From: Caulobacter sp. Root1455 | GTDB lineage: Bacteria; Pseudomonadota; Alphaproteobacteria; Caulobacterales; Caulobacteraceae | Length of the DNA stretch: 64,000 nucleotides | Direction: 5' to 3' | Assembly: GCF_001426905.1 (NCBI RefSeq) | Contig: NZ_LMFQ01000020.1 | Span: 186,001 to 250,000, forward strand | In this document: in pieces, positions 51,091 through 61,115 of the stretch | How the letters are laid out: every line of letters begins with the position of its first letter | Position numbering within the stretch: position 1 is the first letter of the stretch | The notes under the pieces: generated by a model | Databases searched by the model: none | Told to the model about the DNA's origin: nothing | The model's input: only the letters and a program-made list of their open reading frames with translations | Program-made: the position numbers and the translations under genes

Positions 51091-51402
51091 TTACGCGCCG
51101 CCCGGGAAGCGGAAGGGCACCTTCACGGTGCCGGTCTTGGCGCCCATCGGCAGCTTTTCAGCGATGCACATGGCGGCCTTGTCGAAACCCTTGCCCGCGG
51201 CGCTGTTGTCCACGACCTTGCATTCCGTGAGCTTGCCCGCGTCGGCGGTGCATTCCAGCATCACCTGAGCGGCGTCGCGGGTGTTCGCGAATTGCTGCAG
51301 GCAACGGCCCATTTGGTCTTCGAAACCACCAGCCGCCGAGGCGGCTTGGGCGACGAAAAAGCTGCCTGCGATTCCCGCGGCAATAGCGATCGGATATTTC
51401 AT
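51091..51402 (-). CDS. Small periplasmic protein resembling a TonB C-terminal domain
   Basis: A 103-residue exported protein with a signal peptide ending at ASAAG (about residue 24). The rest reads like a shortened TonB_C fold: CTADAGKLTECKVVDNSAAGKGFDKAAMCIAEKLPMGAKTGTVKVPFRFPG, which matches the pattern of energy-transducer C-termini (residue pattern G-x-L-x-x-C-x-V-x-x-x-S/N-x-x-G-x-G-F). There is no membrane anchor or proline-rich spacer, so it cannot transduce energy by itself; it may bind cell-wall or receptor partners. The ATG at 51402 follows AGGAG. Three cysteines may form disulphides. Confidence 0.7.
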   Translation of the reverse strand: MKYPIAIAAGIAGSFFVAQAASAAGGFEDQMGRCLQQFANTRDAAQVMLECTADAGKLTECKVVDNSAAGKGFDKAAMCIAEKLPMGAKTGTVKVPFRFPGGA

Positions 51403-51822
51403 CCCGCTGCTCCTAGTAGTGTTGTCTCGCCCTTCGGACGGTCGCGTCGTCCGGACGCCTGAGCTTTTTCGCATAAGCGAGTTAAAATATTCTGAGTCAT
51501 CGAAAGATGGCTTTATTTACTCATTGATAACCACGATTATTTGGCGAATACGCTCGTTTCACTCGAAACTAGACTCTGATTTCGCCTTTTAAGACTCCGC
51601 TCCCCCGCGAGCGGGACTCACGCGCGCGCGCGGGCTCATTCCAGATTCCCGGAGCCAGGAGGGCTTGGAGGACGGCGAACGGCGGGAAATTCCGGGGGGT
51701 GCGACAGGCCCTGCGGCAAAGGCTCTTAACCAAAGTCAGGAACTATTAGGAATATGTCGTGATGATCCCCCTCGACGTTGGTGATCCGTGCGCACGGACC
51801 ACCGCTAGAGGGGACCAATCCG
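51403..51822 (+). promoter_or_regulatory. AT-rich intergenic region upstream of the chemotaxis operon
   Basis: 420 bases with unusually low GC at 51470-51600 and no supported gene. TTAACCAA at 51726-51733 resembles a CtrA half-site (TTAACCAT) about 90 bases before mcpA. This region should hold the operon promoter and the divergent promoter of the TonB_C-like gene. Confidence 0.5.
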
Positions 51823-53790
51823 ATGAAGCGATTCCGGCTCGTCGATCTTCCATTGATCATCAAAATCGGCTTCGCGCCGGCGTTCGCCCTGCTCATGCTG
51901 GCCCTGATGGCCGGAGGGGCGATCGTCGTCCAGAAGAGCCAGTCCGCGGCGCTCAAGCAGGTCGTCGAACAGGACATGCGGATCAACAGCGAGATCCAGT
52001 CGCTGTCGCGCCGCATCACCAAGGCGCACGGCACGCTCTATCAGATCCTGGCCTCGAAGGCCGATCCGATGGCCCCGCCGGCCGGACCCCGCATCACCGA
52101 GCTGCTGGCCGAGTTCGACGCCCTGGGCAAGGAAACCAAGGGCCTCTCGTCCAAGCTGCCCGCCTCGGAGCGTCCGAAGATCGAGTCCCTGGTCAAGTCG
52201 CTCGACGAATGCCGCAGCGCCATCGACACGGTCAGCGGCATGATCGACGTCGACATCGGCATGGCCAACAGCTTCGCCGGCAGCTTCGAAGACACCTACG
52301 TCAAGATGGCCGCCCAACTGCAGAAGGTCGTCGACGACGCCGCCGCCCGCGCCACGACCCAGGCCGCCAAGCGTCAGGCCGAAGCCGCCGCCGCGATGAG
52401 CGCCACGATCGTCCTGTCGGTGATCACCCTGCTGGCGGTCGCCGGCCTGGCCTTCATGACCGTCATGACCACCCGCAAGTCGATCGGCGACATCGCCGGC
52501 GCCACCGAGCGTCTGTCGAAGGGCGACAATACGATCGACCTGGAGAAGATGACCCGCGGCGACGAGCTGGGCGCCATCGTCCGCTCGCTGAAGGTCTTCC
52601 GCGACAATCAGGTCCACCTCGAGCAGATGCGCGCCGAGCAGGAAAAGAACGCCGCCCTGACCGCCGACGAGCGTCGCGCCAAGGAAGAGTCCGCCGCCGC
52701 CGCGGCCCGCGAGAACGCCCTGGTGGTGTCGTCGCTGGCCGAGGCCCTGGAGCACCTGGCCAAGGGCGACCTGACGTTCCGCGTCCAGGCCGACTTCCCG
52801 GGCGACTACCGCAAGCTGAAGGACGACTTCAACGCCGCCATCACCCAGCTGCAGGAAACCATCAAGGTCATCGCGGCCTCGACGGACGGCCTGCGCACCG
52901 GCGCCGACGAGATCGCCCACGCCTCGGACGATCTGTCGCGCCGCACCGAGCAGCAAGCCGCCTCGCTGGAAGAGACCGCCGCCGCCCTGGACGAGCTGAC
53001 CGCCACGGTGCGCCGCACCGCCAGCGGCGCCAAGCAGGCCTCGGAAGTGGTCTCCAGCACCCGCGGCGAAGCCACCCATTCGGGCCAGGTCGTGCACGAG
53101 GCCGTCTCGGCCATGGGCGCCATCGAGGACTCGTCCAAGCAGATCAACCAGATCATCGGCGTGATCGACGAGATCGCCTTCCAGACCAACCTGCTGGCCC
53201 TGAACGCCGGCGTCGAAGCGGCTCGCGCCGGTGACGCCGGCCGCGGCTTCGCGGTCGTGGCCCAGGAAGTCCGGGCCCTGGCCCAGCGTTCCGCCGAAGC
53301 GGCCAAGGAGATCAAGACGCTGATCTCGTCCTCGACCCAGCAGGTCAGCCAAGGCGTCAGCCTGGTCGGCCAGACCGGCGAGGCCCTGCAGCGGATCGTG
53401 GTCAAGGTCGGCGAGATCGACGCCCTGGTCACCGAGATCGCCGCCTCGGCCGCCGAACAGGCGACCGGCCTCAACGAAGTGAACACCGCCGTCAACCAGA
53501 TGGACCAGGTCACTCAGCAGAACGCCGCCATGGTCGAGCAGTCGACCGCCGCCACCCACTCGCTGAAGGGCGAGACCGGCGAGCTGGTGCGCCTGATCGG
53601 CCGCTTCCGGGTCGGCGACGGCCGCCAGCAGACGGCCTCGTACGAGCGTCCGCAGATGGCCGATCCCGCCCAGCACGCCCCCGCCGCCAATCCGGTGGCT
53701 GAACAACGCGCTCGCCTCAACGCCTTCGCCCGTCCCGGGCGTGGCGGGGCCGCGACCGCCCCCGCCGCCGATGGCTGGGAGGAGTTTTGA
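51823..53790 (+). CDS. mcpA: Methyl-accepting chemotaxis protein McpA, first gene of the che operon
   Basis: A 655-residue transmembrane chemoreceptor. Membrane segments lie at about 11-33 and 193-215, enclosing a four-helix-bundle-like periplasmic domain. A HAMP domain follows (about 215-270), then a second HAMP-like stretch (LEHLAKGDLTFRVQADFPGDYRKLKDDFNAA), and the signalling domain with the tip [45 protein letters not shown]. The C-terminus DGWEEF is a CheR/CheB docking motif. ATG 51823 follows AGAGGGG. The stop overlaps cheX by one base. The ligand is unknown. Confidence 0.92.
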   Translation: MKRFRLVDLPLIIKIGFAPAFALLMLALMAGGAIVVQKSQSAALKQVVEQDMRINSEIQSLSRRITKAHGTLYQILASKADPMAPPAGPRITELLAEFDALGKETKGLSSKLPASERPKIESLVKSLDECRSAIDTVSGMIDVDIGMANSFAGSFEDTYVKMAAQLQKVVDDAAARATTQAAKRQAEAAAAMSATIVLSVITLLAVAGLAFMTVMTTRKSIGDIAGATERLSKGDNTIDLEKMTRGDELGAIVRSLKVFRDNQVHLEQMRAEQEKNAALTADERRAKEESAAAAARENALVVSSLAEALEHLAKGDLTFRVQADFPGDYRKLKDDFNAAITQLQETIKVIAASTDGLRTGADEIAHASDDLSRRTEQQAASLEETAAALDELTATVRRTASGAKQASEVVSSTRGEATHSGQVVHEAVSAMGAIEDSSKQINQIIGVIDEIAFQTNLLALNAGVEAARAGDAGRGFAVVAQEVRALAQRSAEAAKEIKTLISSSTQQVSQGVSLVGQTGEALQRIVVKVGEIDALVTEIAASAAEQATGLNEVNTAVNQMDQVTQQNAAMVEQSTAATHSLKGETGELVRLIGRFRVGDGRQQTASYERPQMADPAQHAPAANPVAEQRARLNAFARPGRGGAATAPAADGWEEF

Positions 53791-54077
53791 TGTCGACCGC
53801 GATCGCTCTGCCTGAAACCCTTGATCTGAAAGCGTCGGCGCCGCTCAAGCAGGCGTTCGTCGAACGCCGCGGCCAGAACATCGAAGTCCATGCCGACCAG
53901 GTCCGCCGTCTCGGCGGCCTGTGCCTTCAGGTCCTGCTCGCCGCCCGCAAGGCGTGGGACGAGGACGGCAAACCCTTTCTGATCACCGCGCCTTCCGAGG
54001 CGTTCGTGGAAACCATCCGTCTGTTCGGGGCCGAAGGGGCTTTGCTTCAGACTGACATCCAAGGAGCTGCATCGTGA
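53790..54077 (+). CDS. cheX: STAS-domain protein CheX (Caulobacter naming)
   Basis: A 95-residue single STAS domain, as in anti-sigma-factor antagonists (ALPETLDLKASAPLKQAFVERRGQNIEVHADQVRRLGGLCLQVLLAA). The usual phosphorylatable Ser position reads RRLGGLCLQVL, without a Ser, so regulation by phosphorylation is doubtful. It is encoded within the che operon between mcpA and cheYI, overlapping both by one and four bases. Its precise chemotaxis role is unknown; this is not the CheX phosphatase of spirochaetes and Thermotoga. Confidence 0.82.
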   Translation: MSTAIALPETLDLKASAPLKQAFVERRGQNIEVHADQVRRLGGLCLQVLLAARKAWDEDGKPFLITAPSEAFVETIRLFGAEGALLQTDIQGAAS

Positions 54078-54439
54078 CGCGTACTGTCCTCACGGTCGAT
54101 GACTCGCGTACGATGCGGGACATGCTGCGCATGGCCCTGTCCGGCGCCGGATTCAACGTCGTCGAAGCCGTCGACGGCGAACATGGGCTGGAAGTTCTGT
54201 CCGCCCATCGCCCGGACGTGATCATCACCGACATCAACATGCCCAAGCTCGACGGCTTCGGCTTCATCGAGGCGGTGCGGATCGACGACGATTATCGCGC
54301 CATCCCGATCCTGGTGCTGACCACGGAAAGCGATCCCAGCAAGAAGCAGCGGGCTCGGGAAGCCGGCGCGACGGGCTGGATCGTCAAGCCGTTCAACCCG
54401 GAAAAGCTCGTTGAGGCGATCCGCCGCGTCGCGGCCTGA
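54074..54439 (+). CDS. cheYI: Chemotaxis response regulator CheYI
   Basis: A 121-residue receiver. Acid pocket VDD (Asp9, Asp10), phospho-acceptor Asp53 in IITDINMPKLDG, Thr in VLTTES and Lys in WIVKPF are all present, so it should be phosphorylated by CheA and act at the flagellar switch or as a phosphate sink. GTG start overlaps cheX by four bases. Confidence 0.92.
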   Translation: MTRTVLTVDDSRTMRDMLRMALSGAGFNVVEAVDGEHGLEVLSAHRPDVIITDINMPKLDGFGFIEAVRIDDDYRAIPILVLTTESDPSKKQRAREAGATGWIVKPFNPEKLVEAIRRVAA

Positions 54440-54489
54440 TCGCACGAGTGCTCTAGGTACTTTGAAGACGCTTTGTAGGAAGTCGGGGA

Positions 54490-56784
54490 ATGGACGAGCT
54501 AGAGGCCATCAAGGTCACCTTCTTTCAGGAATGCGAGGAACTCCTCGCGGATCTTGAAGGCGGGCTCTTGGCCATGCAGGACGGCAACGACGATGGCGAC
54601 ACCGTCAACGCCGTTTTCCGGGCCGTGCACTCGATCAAGGGCGGGGCGGGAGCCTTCGGCCTGGAACCGCTGGTGCGCTTCGCCCACGTGTTCGAGACCC
54701 TGCTCGACGCGCTGCGTTCCAATGAGATCCCCAGCACGCCGGACCTGACCGCGGTCCTGCTGCGCGCTTCGGACGTGCTGGCCGACCATGTCAGCGCCGC
54801 CCGCGGACTGGGCACGGTCGACATGGCCGCCTCGGCCGCCATGGCCGCCGAACTGAAGATCTGGACCGATCCCAACGCCGCTCCGGCGCCCGCCGCCGCC
54901 GCGCCGGTCGAAACCTCCCAGTATGTCGACGCCGCGCCGATCGTCATCGGCGCTGACGACGACGGCATGGACGACGACGATCTGGGCTTCGACTTCCAGC
55001 CGATGACCATCAGCCTCGACGCGCAGGCCGAAGACGCCGCCGTGCTCGAGGACAACGTCTGGACCGTGTCGATCCGTCCGAAATCGGACCTCTATCGCAA
55101 GGCCAACGAGACCGCCCTGCTGTTGCGCGAGCTGAGCCGGCTGGGTCCGGTCCAGGCGACGCTGGACGACAGCGCCCTGCCGGCCCTGGAATTCCTCGAC
55201 CCCGAAGCCGCCTACGTCACCTGGAGCGTCCGGCTCGAGACCGAGCAGGGCGAAGAGGCCATCCGCGAAGTCTTCGAATTCGTCGACGGCGACTGCGATC
55301 TGGAGATCACCCGCGGCGAGGCCCCGGTGGCCGACGTGCTGGCGAGCCTGCTGAATGTCGCCGCTCCGGCGCCCGAACCCGAAACGGCCTTCGAAACCGC
55401 GTCGGCGCCGGAAACGGCCCTGATCGAAGCCCCCGTCGAAGCGCTCGCTCCGGTGGTCGAGGCCGCCGCTCCGGCTCCCGTCACGGCTCCGGCCCCCGCC
55501 GCGCCGCCGGTCGCCGCCAACGCTCCGGCCGCCCCGGCGGCGAAGCCCGCGCAGATCGACGTCCCCGGTCCAGGCCAGTCGGTGATCCGCGTCGATCCCG
55601 AGCGCATCGACCACCTGATCGACCTGGTCGGCGAGCTGGTCATCAACCAGGCCATGCTGGCCCAGCGGGTCGGCGAATACGGCATCGCCCCGTCCTCGAA
55701 CCTGGCCATGGGTCTGGATGAGCTGGAGCAGCTCACCCGGCAGATCCAGGACAGCGTGATGGCCATCCGCGCCCAGCCGGTGAAGTCGGTGTTCCAGCGC
55801 ATGCCGCGCCTGGTCCGCGAAGTCGCCAACATGACGGGCAAGCAGGCCCGCCTGGTGATGGACGGCGAGAACACCGAGGTCGACAAGACGGTCATCGAGC
55901 GTCTGGCCGATCCGATCACCCACATGCTGCGCAACGCCATCGACCACGGGCTGGAAAGCCCCGAGGAGCGCAAGGCGGCCGGCAAGAATCCGGAAGGCGT
56001 CGTGCGCCTGGCCGCCCTGCACCGCAGCGGCCGGATCGTCATCGAGGTCCAGGACGACGGCAAGGGCATCAACCGCGAGCGGGTGCTGTCGATCGCCGTC
56101 AAGAAGGGCCTGATCTCGCCCGACCTGACCCTGACCGACGAAGAGATCGACAACCTGATCTTCCTCCCCGGCTTCTCGACCGCGGACAAGATCTCGGACG
56201 TCTCGGGCCGCGGCGTCGGCATGGACGTGGTCAAGCGTTCGGTGCAGGCCCTGGGCGGCCGCATCTCGATCACCTCGCGTCCGGGCCTGGGCTCGACCTT
56301 CACCCTCAGCCTGCCGCTGACCCTGGCCGTACTGGACGGCATGGTGGTCGACGTGGCCGGCGAGACCCTGGTCATTCCCCTGGCCTGCATCGTCGAAAGC
56401 CTGCGCCCCAAGGCCGAGGAAATCCGGCCGCTGGGCCCGACGGGCTCGGTCCTGGCCGTGCGCGACAGCTTCGTGCCGCTGATCGATGTCGGCCTGACCC
56501 TGAACTACCGCACGACCTCGCCGCCGGCGACCGACGGCGTGGTGCTGCTGGTCGAGGGCGAGGACGGCTCGCGCGCCGCCCTGGTGGCCGACGCCATCCA
56601 CGGCCAGCGCCAGGTGGTCATCAAGTCGCTGGAGCAAAACTACCAGCAGGTCGAGGGCGTCGCCGCCGCGACCATCCTGGGCGACGGCCGGGTGGCCCTG
56701 ATCCTCGACGTCGACGCGGTGATCAATCTGCGCCGCCGCGGCCCGCCGCTTCCGTCCGATCCCACTCTCATCGCCGCGGAATAG
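54490..56784 (+). CDS. cheA: Chemotaxis histidine kinase CheA
   Basis: A 764-residue kinase with the usual domains: Hpt (about 1-125, phosphorylated His47 in [16 protein letters not shown]); a middle part (about 180-290) followed by an Ala/Pro-rich linker (about 295-350); dimerisation (about 365-425); catalytic ATPase (N box [16 protein letters not shown]1 [13 protein letters not shown] box [24 protein letters not shown]2 [13 protein letters not shown]); and a CheW-like P5 domain (about 610-750). It phosphorylates the CheY proteins and CheB according to receptor state. ATG follows AGGAAG. Confidence 0.95.
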   Translation: MDELEAIKVTFFQECEELLADLEGGLLAMQDGNDDGDTVNAVFRAVHSIKGGAGAFGLEPLVRFAHVFETLLDALRSNEIPSTPDLTAVLLRASDVLADHVSAARGLGTVDMAASAAMAAELKIWTDPNAAPAPAAAAPVETSQYVDAAPIVIGADDDGMDDDDLGFDFQPMTISLDAQAEDAAVLEDNVWTVSIRPKSDLYRKANETALLLRELSRLGPVQATLDDSALPALEFLDPEAAYVTWSVRLETEQGEEAIREVFEFVDGDCDLEITRGEAPVADVLASLLNVAAPAPEPETAFETASAPETALIEAPVEALAPVVEAAAPAPVTAPAPAAPPVAANAPAAPAAKPAQIDVPGPGQSVIRVDPERIDHLIDLVGELVINQAMLAQRVGEYGIAPSSNLAMGLDELEQLTRQIQDSVMAIRAQPVKSVFQRMPRLVREVANMTGKQARLVMDGENTEVDKTVIERLADPITHMLRNAIDHGLESPEERKAAGKNPEGVVRLAALHRSGRIVIEVQDDGKGINRERVLSIAVKKGLISPDLTLTDEEIDNLIFLPGFSTADKISDVSGRGVGMDVVKRSVQALGGRISITSRPGLGSTFTLSLPLTLAVLDGMVVDVAGETLVIPLACIVESLRPKAEEIRPLGPTGSVLAVRDSFVPLIDVGLTLNYRTTSPPATDGVVLLVEGEDGSRAALVADAIHGQRQVVIKSLEQNYQQVEGVAAATILGDGRVALILDVDAVINLRRRGPPLPSDPTLIAAE

Positions 56785-56788
56785 CCCG

Positions 56789-57256
56789 ATGAACGAACCC
56801 ACACACATCGCCAGCAAAGAAACCCGCGAACTGATCTCGTTCCGCGTGGGTGAGCAGGAATACTGCGTGGACATCATGGCCGTCCGCGAGATTCGCGGCT
56901 GGAGCCCGGCGACCACCCTGCCGCAGTCGCCCGCCTACATGCGGGGCGTGATCAACCTGCGCGGCGCGGTCCTGCCGATCATGGACCTGGCGTGCCGGAT
57001 CGGCATGCAGACCACCGAGCCGAACGTGCGCAGCGTGTTCATCGTCGTCCAGGCCGGCGACCGCACGGTCGGCCTGCTGGTCGACGCGGTGTCCGACATC
57101 CTGTCGATCACCGACGAGATGTGCCAGCCGACCCCGGACATCGCGTGCGAAAACGTTCGTCACTTCGTGCGCGGCATCATTTCCATCGAAGGGCGAATGA
57201 TCAGCGAAATCTCGCTGGATCGCCTGCTCCCCGAGCGCGAGGCCCTGGCCGCTTAA
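56789..57256 (+). CDS. cheW: Chemotaxis scaffold protein CheW
   Basis: A 155-residue CheW domain ([51 protein letters not shown]) linking receptors to CheA. The gene starts four bases after the cheA stop and is followed at once by cheR. Confidence 0.95.
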   Translation: MNEPTHIASKETRELISFRVGEQEYCVDIMAVREIRGWSPATTLPQSPAYMRGVINLRGAVLPIMDLACRIGMQTTEPNVRSVFIVVQAGDRTVGLLVDAVSDILSITDEMCQPTPDIACENVRHFVRGIISIEGRMISEISLDRLLPEREALAA

Positions 57257-57257
57257 G

Positions 57258-58142
57258 ATGACCACACCCTCAGCCTCCTTCACGGATCGCCGCGAGGCCC
57301 TCGTCGATGGCGAGTTCGCCTTCACGAGCGCCGACTTCAAGCGGATCGCGGCCCTGCTGTACGATCAGGCCGGCATCAGCCTGCCCGACAGCAAGGCGAC
57401 GCTGGTCTATTCGCGCCTGGCCAAGCGCCTGCGCACCCTGGGCCTGAAGACCTTCGCCGAGTACTGCACGTTCGTCGCGCAGGACGGCAATGTCGAAGAG
57501 CAGCAGAACATGCTCCGGGCGCTGACGACCAACGTCACCCGGTTCTTCCGCGAGCCGCATCACTTCGACGACCTGCGCGCCAACATCCTGGAGCCCATGG
57601 TCGACAAGGTGCGGGCCGGCGGGCGCCTGCGCCTGTGGTCGGCGGCCTGCTCGTCGGGCCAGGAACCCTATTCGATGGCCTTCACCGTGCTGTCGGTGTG
57701 GCCGAACGCCGCCGATCTGGACATCCGGATCCTGGGCACCGACATCGACACCAACGTGCTGGCCACCGGCCGGACGGCTGTCTACGAGGAGCAACTCCTC
57801 GAAGGCATCCCCCCCAACATGCGCGGCCAGTATTTCGAGCGTGACGCCGATGACCGTCGCAGCTTCCGGGTCTGCGAGGCCGCCCGCCAGATGGTGGCGT
57901 TCCGCGAGCTGAACCTGAACGGCCCCAGCTGGCCGATGAAGGGCCCGTTCGACGCCATCTTCTGCCGCAACGTCGTGATCTATTTCGACGAACCCACCCA
58001 GGAACGGGTCTGGCAGCGCTTCGCGCCGCTGGTGTCGCCGGGCGGCAAGCTCTATGTCGGCCACTCCGAACGCGTGGGCGCGTCGGTCACGGCGTTCGAA
58101 AGCGCCGGCCTGACCGCCTATCGCAAGGTGGGAGGTCGCTGA
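57258..58142 (+). CDS. cheR: Chemoreceptor methyltransferase CheR
   Basis: A 294-residue SAM-dependent enzyme that methylates glutamates of chemoreceptors. An N-terminal helical domain (about 15-85) is followed by the catalytic domain with [33 protein letters not shown] (SAM site), and [21 protein letters not shown]. It has a short extended N-terminus. Receptors with xWxxF tails (both MCPs here) offer docking sites. The stop overlaps cheB by one base. Confidence 0.95.
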   Translation: MTTPSASFTDRREALVDGEFAFTSADFKRIAALLYDQAGISLPDSKATLVYSRLAKRLRTLGLKTFAEYCTFVAQDGNVEEQQNMLRALTTNVTRFFREPHHFDDLRANILEPMVDKVRAGGRLRLWSAACSSGQEPYSMAFTVLSVWPNAADLDIRILGTDIDTNVLATGRTAVYEEQLLEGIPPNMRGQYFERDADDRRSFRVCEAARQMVAFRELNLNGPSWPMKGPFDAIFCRNVVIYFDEPTQERVWQRFAPLVSPGGKLYVGHSERVGASVTAFESAGLTAYRKVGGR

Positions 58143-59170
58143 TGGCCAAGATTCGCGTTCTCGTCGTCGACGACTCCGCCACCATGCGGGGCCTGATCAC
58201 GGCCGCCCTGACCCGCGACCCCGAGATCGAGGTGGTCGGCGCCGCCGGCGATCCGTTCGAGGCCCGGGGCATGATCAAGGCCCTGAACCCCGACGTCGTC
58301 ACCCTCGACATCGAGATGCCGAACATGAACGGCATCGAGTTCCTCGAGAAGATCATGCGCCTGCGGCCGATGCCGGTGGTCATGGTCTCGAGCCTCACCC
58401 AGGCCGGGGCCGAGATGACCCTGCGCGCGCTGGAGCTGGGCGCGGTCGACTGCGTGGGCAAGCCCACGACGGCGACCGGCACGGCCGAGGCGCTGGCCGA
58501 GGTGACCGACAAGGTCAAGGCCGCCGCCCGCGCCTCGGTGCGGACCAAGGCCGACGCCGCGCCGGCGACGCCGCGCCGTCAGAACTACCTGCCCTCGGGC
58601 GACATCGTGGCGATCGGCTCGTCGACCGGCGGGGTGGAAGCCCTGCTGTCGATCCTCAGCCAGTACCCCGAGACCGGCCCGCCGACGGTGATCACCCAGC
58701 ACATGCCGGCCACCTTCACCGCCAGCTTCGCCGCCCGGCTCGACCGGGCCAGCGGCGCCAAGGTGCAGGAAGCCGTCGACGGCGCCCTGCTGGAGCCGGG
58801 CAAGGTCTATGTCGCTCCGGGCGGCGCGACCCACCTGGAAGTCGTGCGCTCGGCCGGGCTGCGCTGCCGCCTGACCCAGGGCGACCCCGTCAGCGGTCAC
58901 CGGCCTTCGGTCGACGTGCTCTTCAATTCGGTGGCCCAGGCCGTCGGAGACAAGGCGGTCGGCGCCATCCTGACCGGCATGGGCCGCGACGGCGCGCAGG
59001 GACTTCTGGCCATGCGCAAGGCCGGCGCCCGCACGATCGGCCAGGACGAGCAGAGTTGCGTCGTCTACGGCATGCCTCGTACGGCTTTTGAACTCGGCGC
59101 GGTGGAGAAACAGGTCACCCTGTCCTCCATGGGCCAAACCATTCTCGATCTGGCCTCCGCGAGGCGATGA
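58142..59170 (+). CDS. cheB: Chemoreceptor methylesterase CheB
   Basis: A 342-residue enzyme with an N-terminal receiver (phospho-acceptor Asp in [13 protein letters not shown]; Lys in CVGKPT) and a C-terminal esterase domain holding the triad Ser ([11 protein letters not shown]), His ([10 protein letters not shown]) and Asp ([10 protein letters not shown]). It removes methyl groups from chemoreceptors and deamidates some glutamines. Start overlaps cheR. Confidence 0.95.
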   Translation: MAKIRVLVVDDSATMRGLITAALTRDPEIEVVGAAGDPFEARGMIKALNPDVVTLDIEMPNMNGIEFLEKIMRLRPMPVVMVSSLTQAGAEMTLRALELGAVDCVGKPTTATGTAEALAEVTDKVKAAARASVRTKADAAPATPRRQNYLPSGDIVAIGSSTGGVEALLSILSQYPETGPPTVITQHMPATFTASFAARLDRASGAKVQEAVDGALLEPGKVYVAPGGATHLEVVRSAGLRCRLTQGDPVSGHRPSVDVLFNSVAQAVGDKAVGAILTGMGRDGAQGLLAMRKAGARTIGQDEQSCVVYGMPRTAFELGAVEKQVTLSSMGQTILDLASARR

Positions 59171-59174
59171 ACCC

Positions 59175-59564
59175 ATGCCCCAAGCAAGCACCATTTCCGT
59201 TCTCGTCGTCGATGACCAGCTGACCATGCGGGCGTTGATCCGCAACGCCTTGCAGCAGATCGGCTTCAAGGACATCCGCGAGGCTCCCGACGGCGAGGAG
59301 GCTCTGAAGAACCTGCTGGCCAAGCCGGCCAACCTGGTCATCTCGGACTTCAACATGCCGAAGATGGATGGGCTGGCGCTGCTGCGCGCGGTGCGCTCGC
59401 ACCCGCCGATCCGCCAGACGGCCTTCGTCATGCTGACCGGCCGGGCCGACCGCGAGCTCGTGCAGCGCGCGGTGCAGTTCGGCGTCAACAACTACTGCGT
59501 CAAGCCGTTCACTGTTCAGGGTCTGAAGGAAAAGATCGAACAGGTCTTTGGCCAGCTGACATGA
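59175..59564 (+). CDS. cheYII: Chemotaxis response regulator CheYII
   Basis: A 129-residue receiver with acid pocket Asp13-Asp14, phospho-acceptor Asp58 in [12 protein letters not shown], Thr in MLTGRAD and Lys in CVKPF. It is a canonical CheY and probably the main motor-binding output. Its ATG is four bases after the cheB stop; the end overlaps cheD by four bases. Confidence 0.93.
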   Translation: MPQASTISVLVVDDQLTMRALIRNALQQIGFKDIREAPDGEEALKNLLAKPANLVISDFNMPKMDGLALLRAVRSHPPIRQTAFVMLTGRADRELVQRAVQFGVNNYCVKPFTVQGLKEKIEQVFGQLT

Positions 59565-60136
59565 TCCATCGAGATCCCCACCCCGACGAAGCGGGTCCGG
59601 CGATCAAGGTTCACGTCACTCAGGGCGAGAGCCATGTGTCGGCCGACCCCAGCGTGGTGATGACCACGGTGCTGGGATCGTGCATCGCCGCCTGCCTGCG
59701 CGATCCGACCACCGGCATCGGCGGCATGAACCACTTCCTGCTGCCCGACACCGGCGGCCGCGCCAACAACGACAATGGCGACGCCGTCCGCTACGGCGCC
59801 TACGCCATGGAGTTGCTGATCAACGGCCTGCTGAAGAAGGGCGCGCGCCGCGACCGACTCGAGGCCAAGATCTTCGGCGGCGGCAAGCTGTTCGACGGCC
59901 TTTCGGACGTGGGCGCCAGCAACGCCGCGTTCGCCGAGCGCTTCCTGCGCGACGAAGGGATTCCGATCGTCTCGTCCAGCACCGGCGGCCTGTCGGCCCG
60001 GCGCGTCGAGTTCTGGCCGGCTTCCGGCCGGGTTCGCCAGCGCCTGGTCGCCGTCGACAACGCGCCGATGGAAGTCCGTCGTCCCGCGCCCATGCCCGTC
60101 CCCGCCGCCCACAGCGGCGAACTGGAGCTGTTCTGA
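59561..60136 (+). CDS. cheD: Chemoreceptor glutamine deamidase CheD
   Basis: A 191-residue CheD. The catalytic Cys lies in [14 protein letters not shown] and the His in [11 protein letters not shown]; the Thr in the later [14 protein letters not shown] completes the known site. It deamidates receptor glutamines; in some bacteria it also works with CheC, which is absent here. A C-terminal extension of about 20 residues ([19 protein letters not shown]) is present. ATG overlaps cheYII. Confidence 0.92.
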   Translation: MIHRDPHPDEAGPAIKVHVTQGESHVSADPSVVMTTVLGSCIAACLRDPTTGIGGMNHFLLPDTGGRANNDNGDAVRYGAYAMELLINGLLKKGARRDRLEAKIFGGGKLFDGLSDVGASNAAFAERFLRDEGIPIVSSSTGGLSARRVEFWPASGRVRQRLVAVDNAPMEVRRPAPMPVPAAHSGELELF

Positions 60137-60140
60137 TCCT

Positions 60141-60527
60141 ATGACCGCCCAGCCGCGCGCCTTGCCTCATGCTGACGAGACCCCCGGGCAACTGCGGGTG
60201 GGCGAGCTGTCGCGTCGGCTGGCGGCGGAACTGATGGCGGCGGCGGCGATCTGCCGCGACTGCGAACACATCGCCGGCGATCTGGCCGGCGGCGGCGCGG
60301 CGTTGGAGAACCTGTCGCGTCTGCAGGCCCTGGACGAGTTGAGCCAGCGCCTGCACGGCCTGTCGGACGTCCTGACCCGCATCGGCCAGCATGCTTCCGG
60401 GGAATGGAGCATGGCCGTCGAGCCGCTGCTCGAAGGGCTTGGCCTGGCTGATCTGGTGGTGCGTCTTCGCGACGCCGAAAACCATTCGGGCTGGGACGCC
60501 GAGGCCGGCGAACTCGACTTCTTCTAG
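60141..60527 (+). CDS. cheU: CheU, helical chemotaxis-operon protein of unknown function
   Basis: A 128-residue, mainly helical protein (LSRRLAAELMAAAAICRDCEHIAGDLAGG, LQALDELSQRLHGLSDVLTRIG), with no known catalytic motif. Position between cheD and cheYIII matches the Caulobacter che cluster, where the gene is called cheU. Its C-terminal end is acidic with aromatic residues (GELDFF). It may be a scaffold or localisation factor, which is a guess. Confidence 0.8.
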   Translation: MTAQPRALPHADETPGQLRVGELSRRLAAELMAAAAICRDCEHIAGDLAGGGAALENLSRLQALDELSQRLHGLSDVLTRIGQHASGEWSMAVEPLLEGLGLADLVVRLRDAENHSGWDAEAGELDFF

Positions 60528-60530
60528 ACC

Positions 60531-61115
60531 ATGCGCGAACCGCTTCACGCTTCGACCCGCATCAATCTCGAAAAGGTCGAGCTGCTGCTCGTCGACGACA
60601 GCGTCCCGTCCCTGAACCTGCTGGCCCAGGTGCTGGTCGGCTTCGGCGTCACCAACCTGACGCGCGCCGACAGCGCCAAGGCGGCCCAGACCCTGCTGCG
60701 CGAACGCACCTTCGACCTGGTCATCAGCGCCACCAACATGGCCGGGGTCGACGGTTACGAACTGGTCAAATGGCTGCGCCGCGGCGCCCTGGAGGCCAAC
60801 CGCTACCTGGCGGTGATCCTGGTTTCCGGCCACACCCCGCCGTCGCACGTGTTCAAGGCGCGCGACGCCGGCGCGAACTTCACGATCGCCAAGCCGATCA
60901 CGCCCAAGATCGTGCTGGAACGCATCCTGTGGGCGGCCAAGGAAGATCGCCAGTTCATCGAATGCGCGACCTATCTGGGCCCCGACCGGCGGTTCAAGAA
61001 CGACGGGCCCCCGCCCGGCGCCAAGGGGCGCCGTCGCGAGGATCCCCCGCAGGCGCTCCGGCCGCCGGGCGCGCAGGCCCAGGGCGGGGCCGACCCCGAG
61101 AAAGTGAAACCATGA
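60531..61115 (+). CDS. cheYIII: CheYIII, CheY-like protein with degenerate receiver and Arg-rich tail (Cle-like)
   Basis: A 194-residue protein. The receiver (about 15-140) keeps the acid pocket VDD (22-23) and the Lys in IAKPI, but the phospho-acceptor is replaced: LVISATNMAGVDG has Ala67 where CheYII has Asp58. A C-terminal extension of about 55 residues follows, with GPDRRFK and an Arg-rich patch (GAKGRRREDP), then a Pro/Gly/Ala-rich end. CheY-like Cle proteins of Caulobacter bind c-di-GMP through an Arg-rich extension, and this layout fits that group. It probably acts without phosphorylation. ATG is three bases after the cheU stop. Confidence 0.85.
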   Translation: MREPLHASTRINLEKVELLLVDDSVPSLNLLAQVLVGFGVTNLTRADSAKAAQTLLRERTFDLVISATNMAGVDGYELVKWLRRGALEANRYLAVILVSGHTPPSHVFKARDAGANFTIAKPITPKIVLERILWAAKEDRQFIECATYLGPDRRFKNDGPPPGAKGRRREDPPQALRPPGAQAQGGADPEKVKP

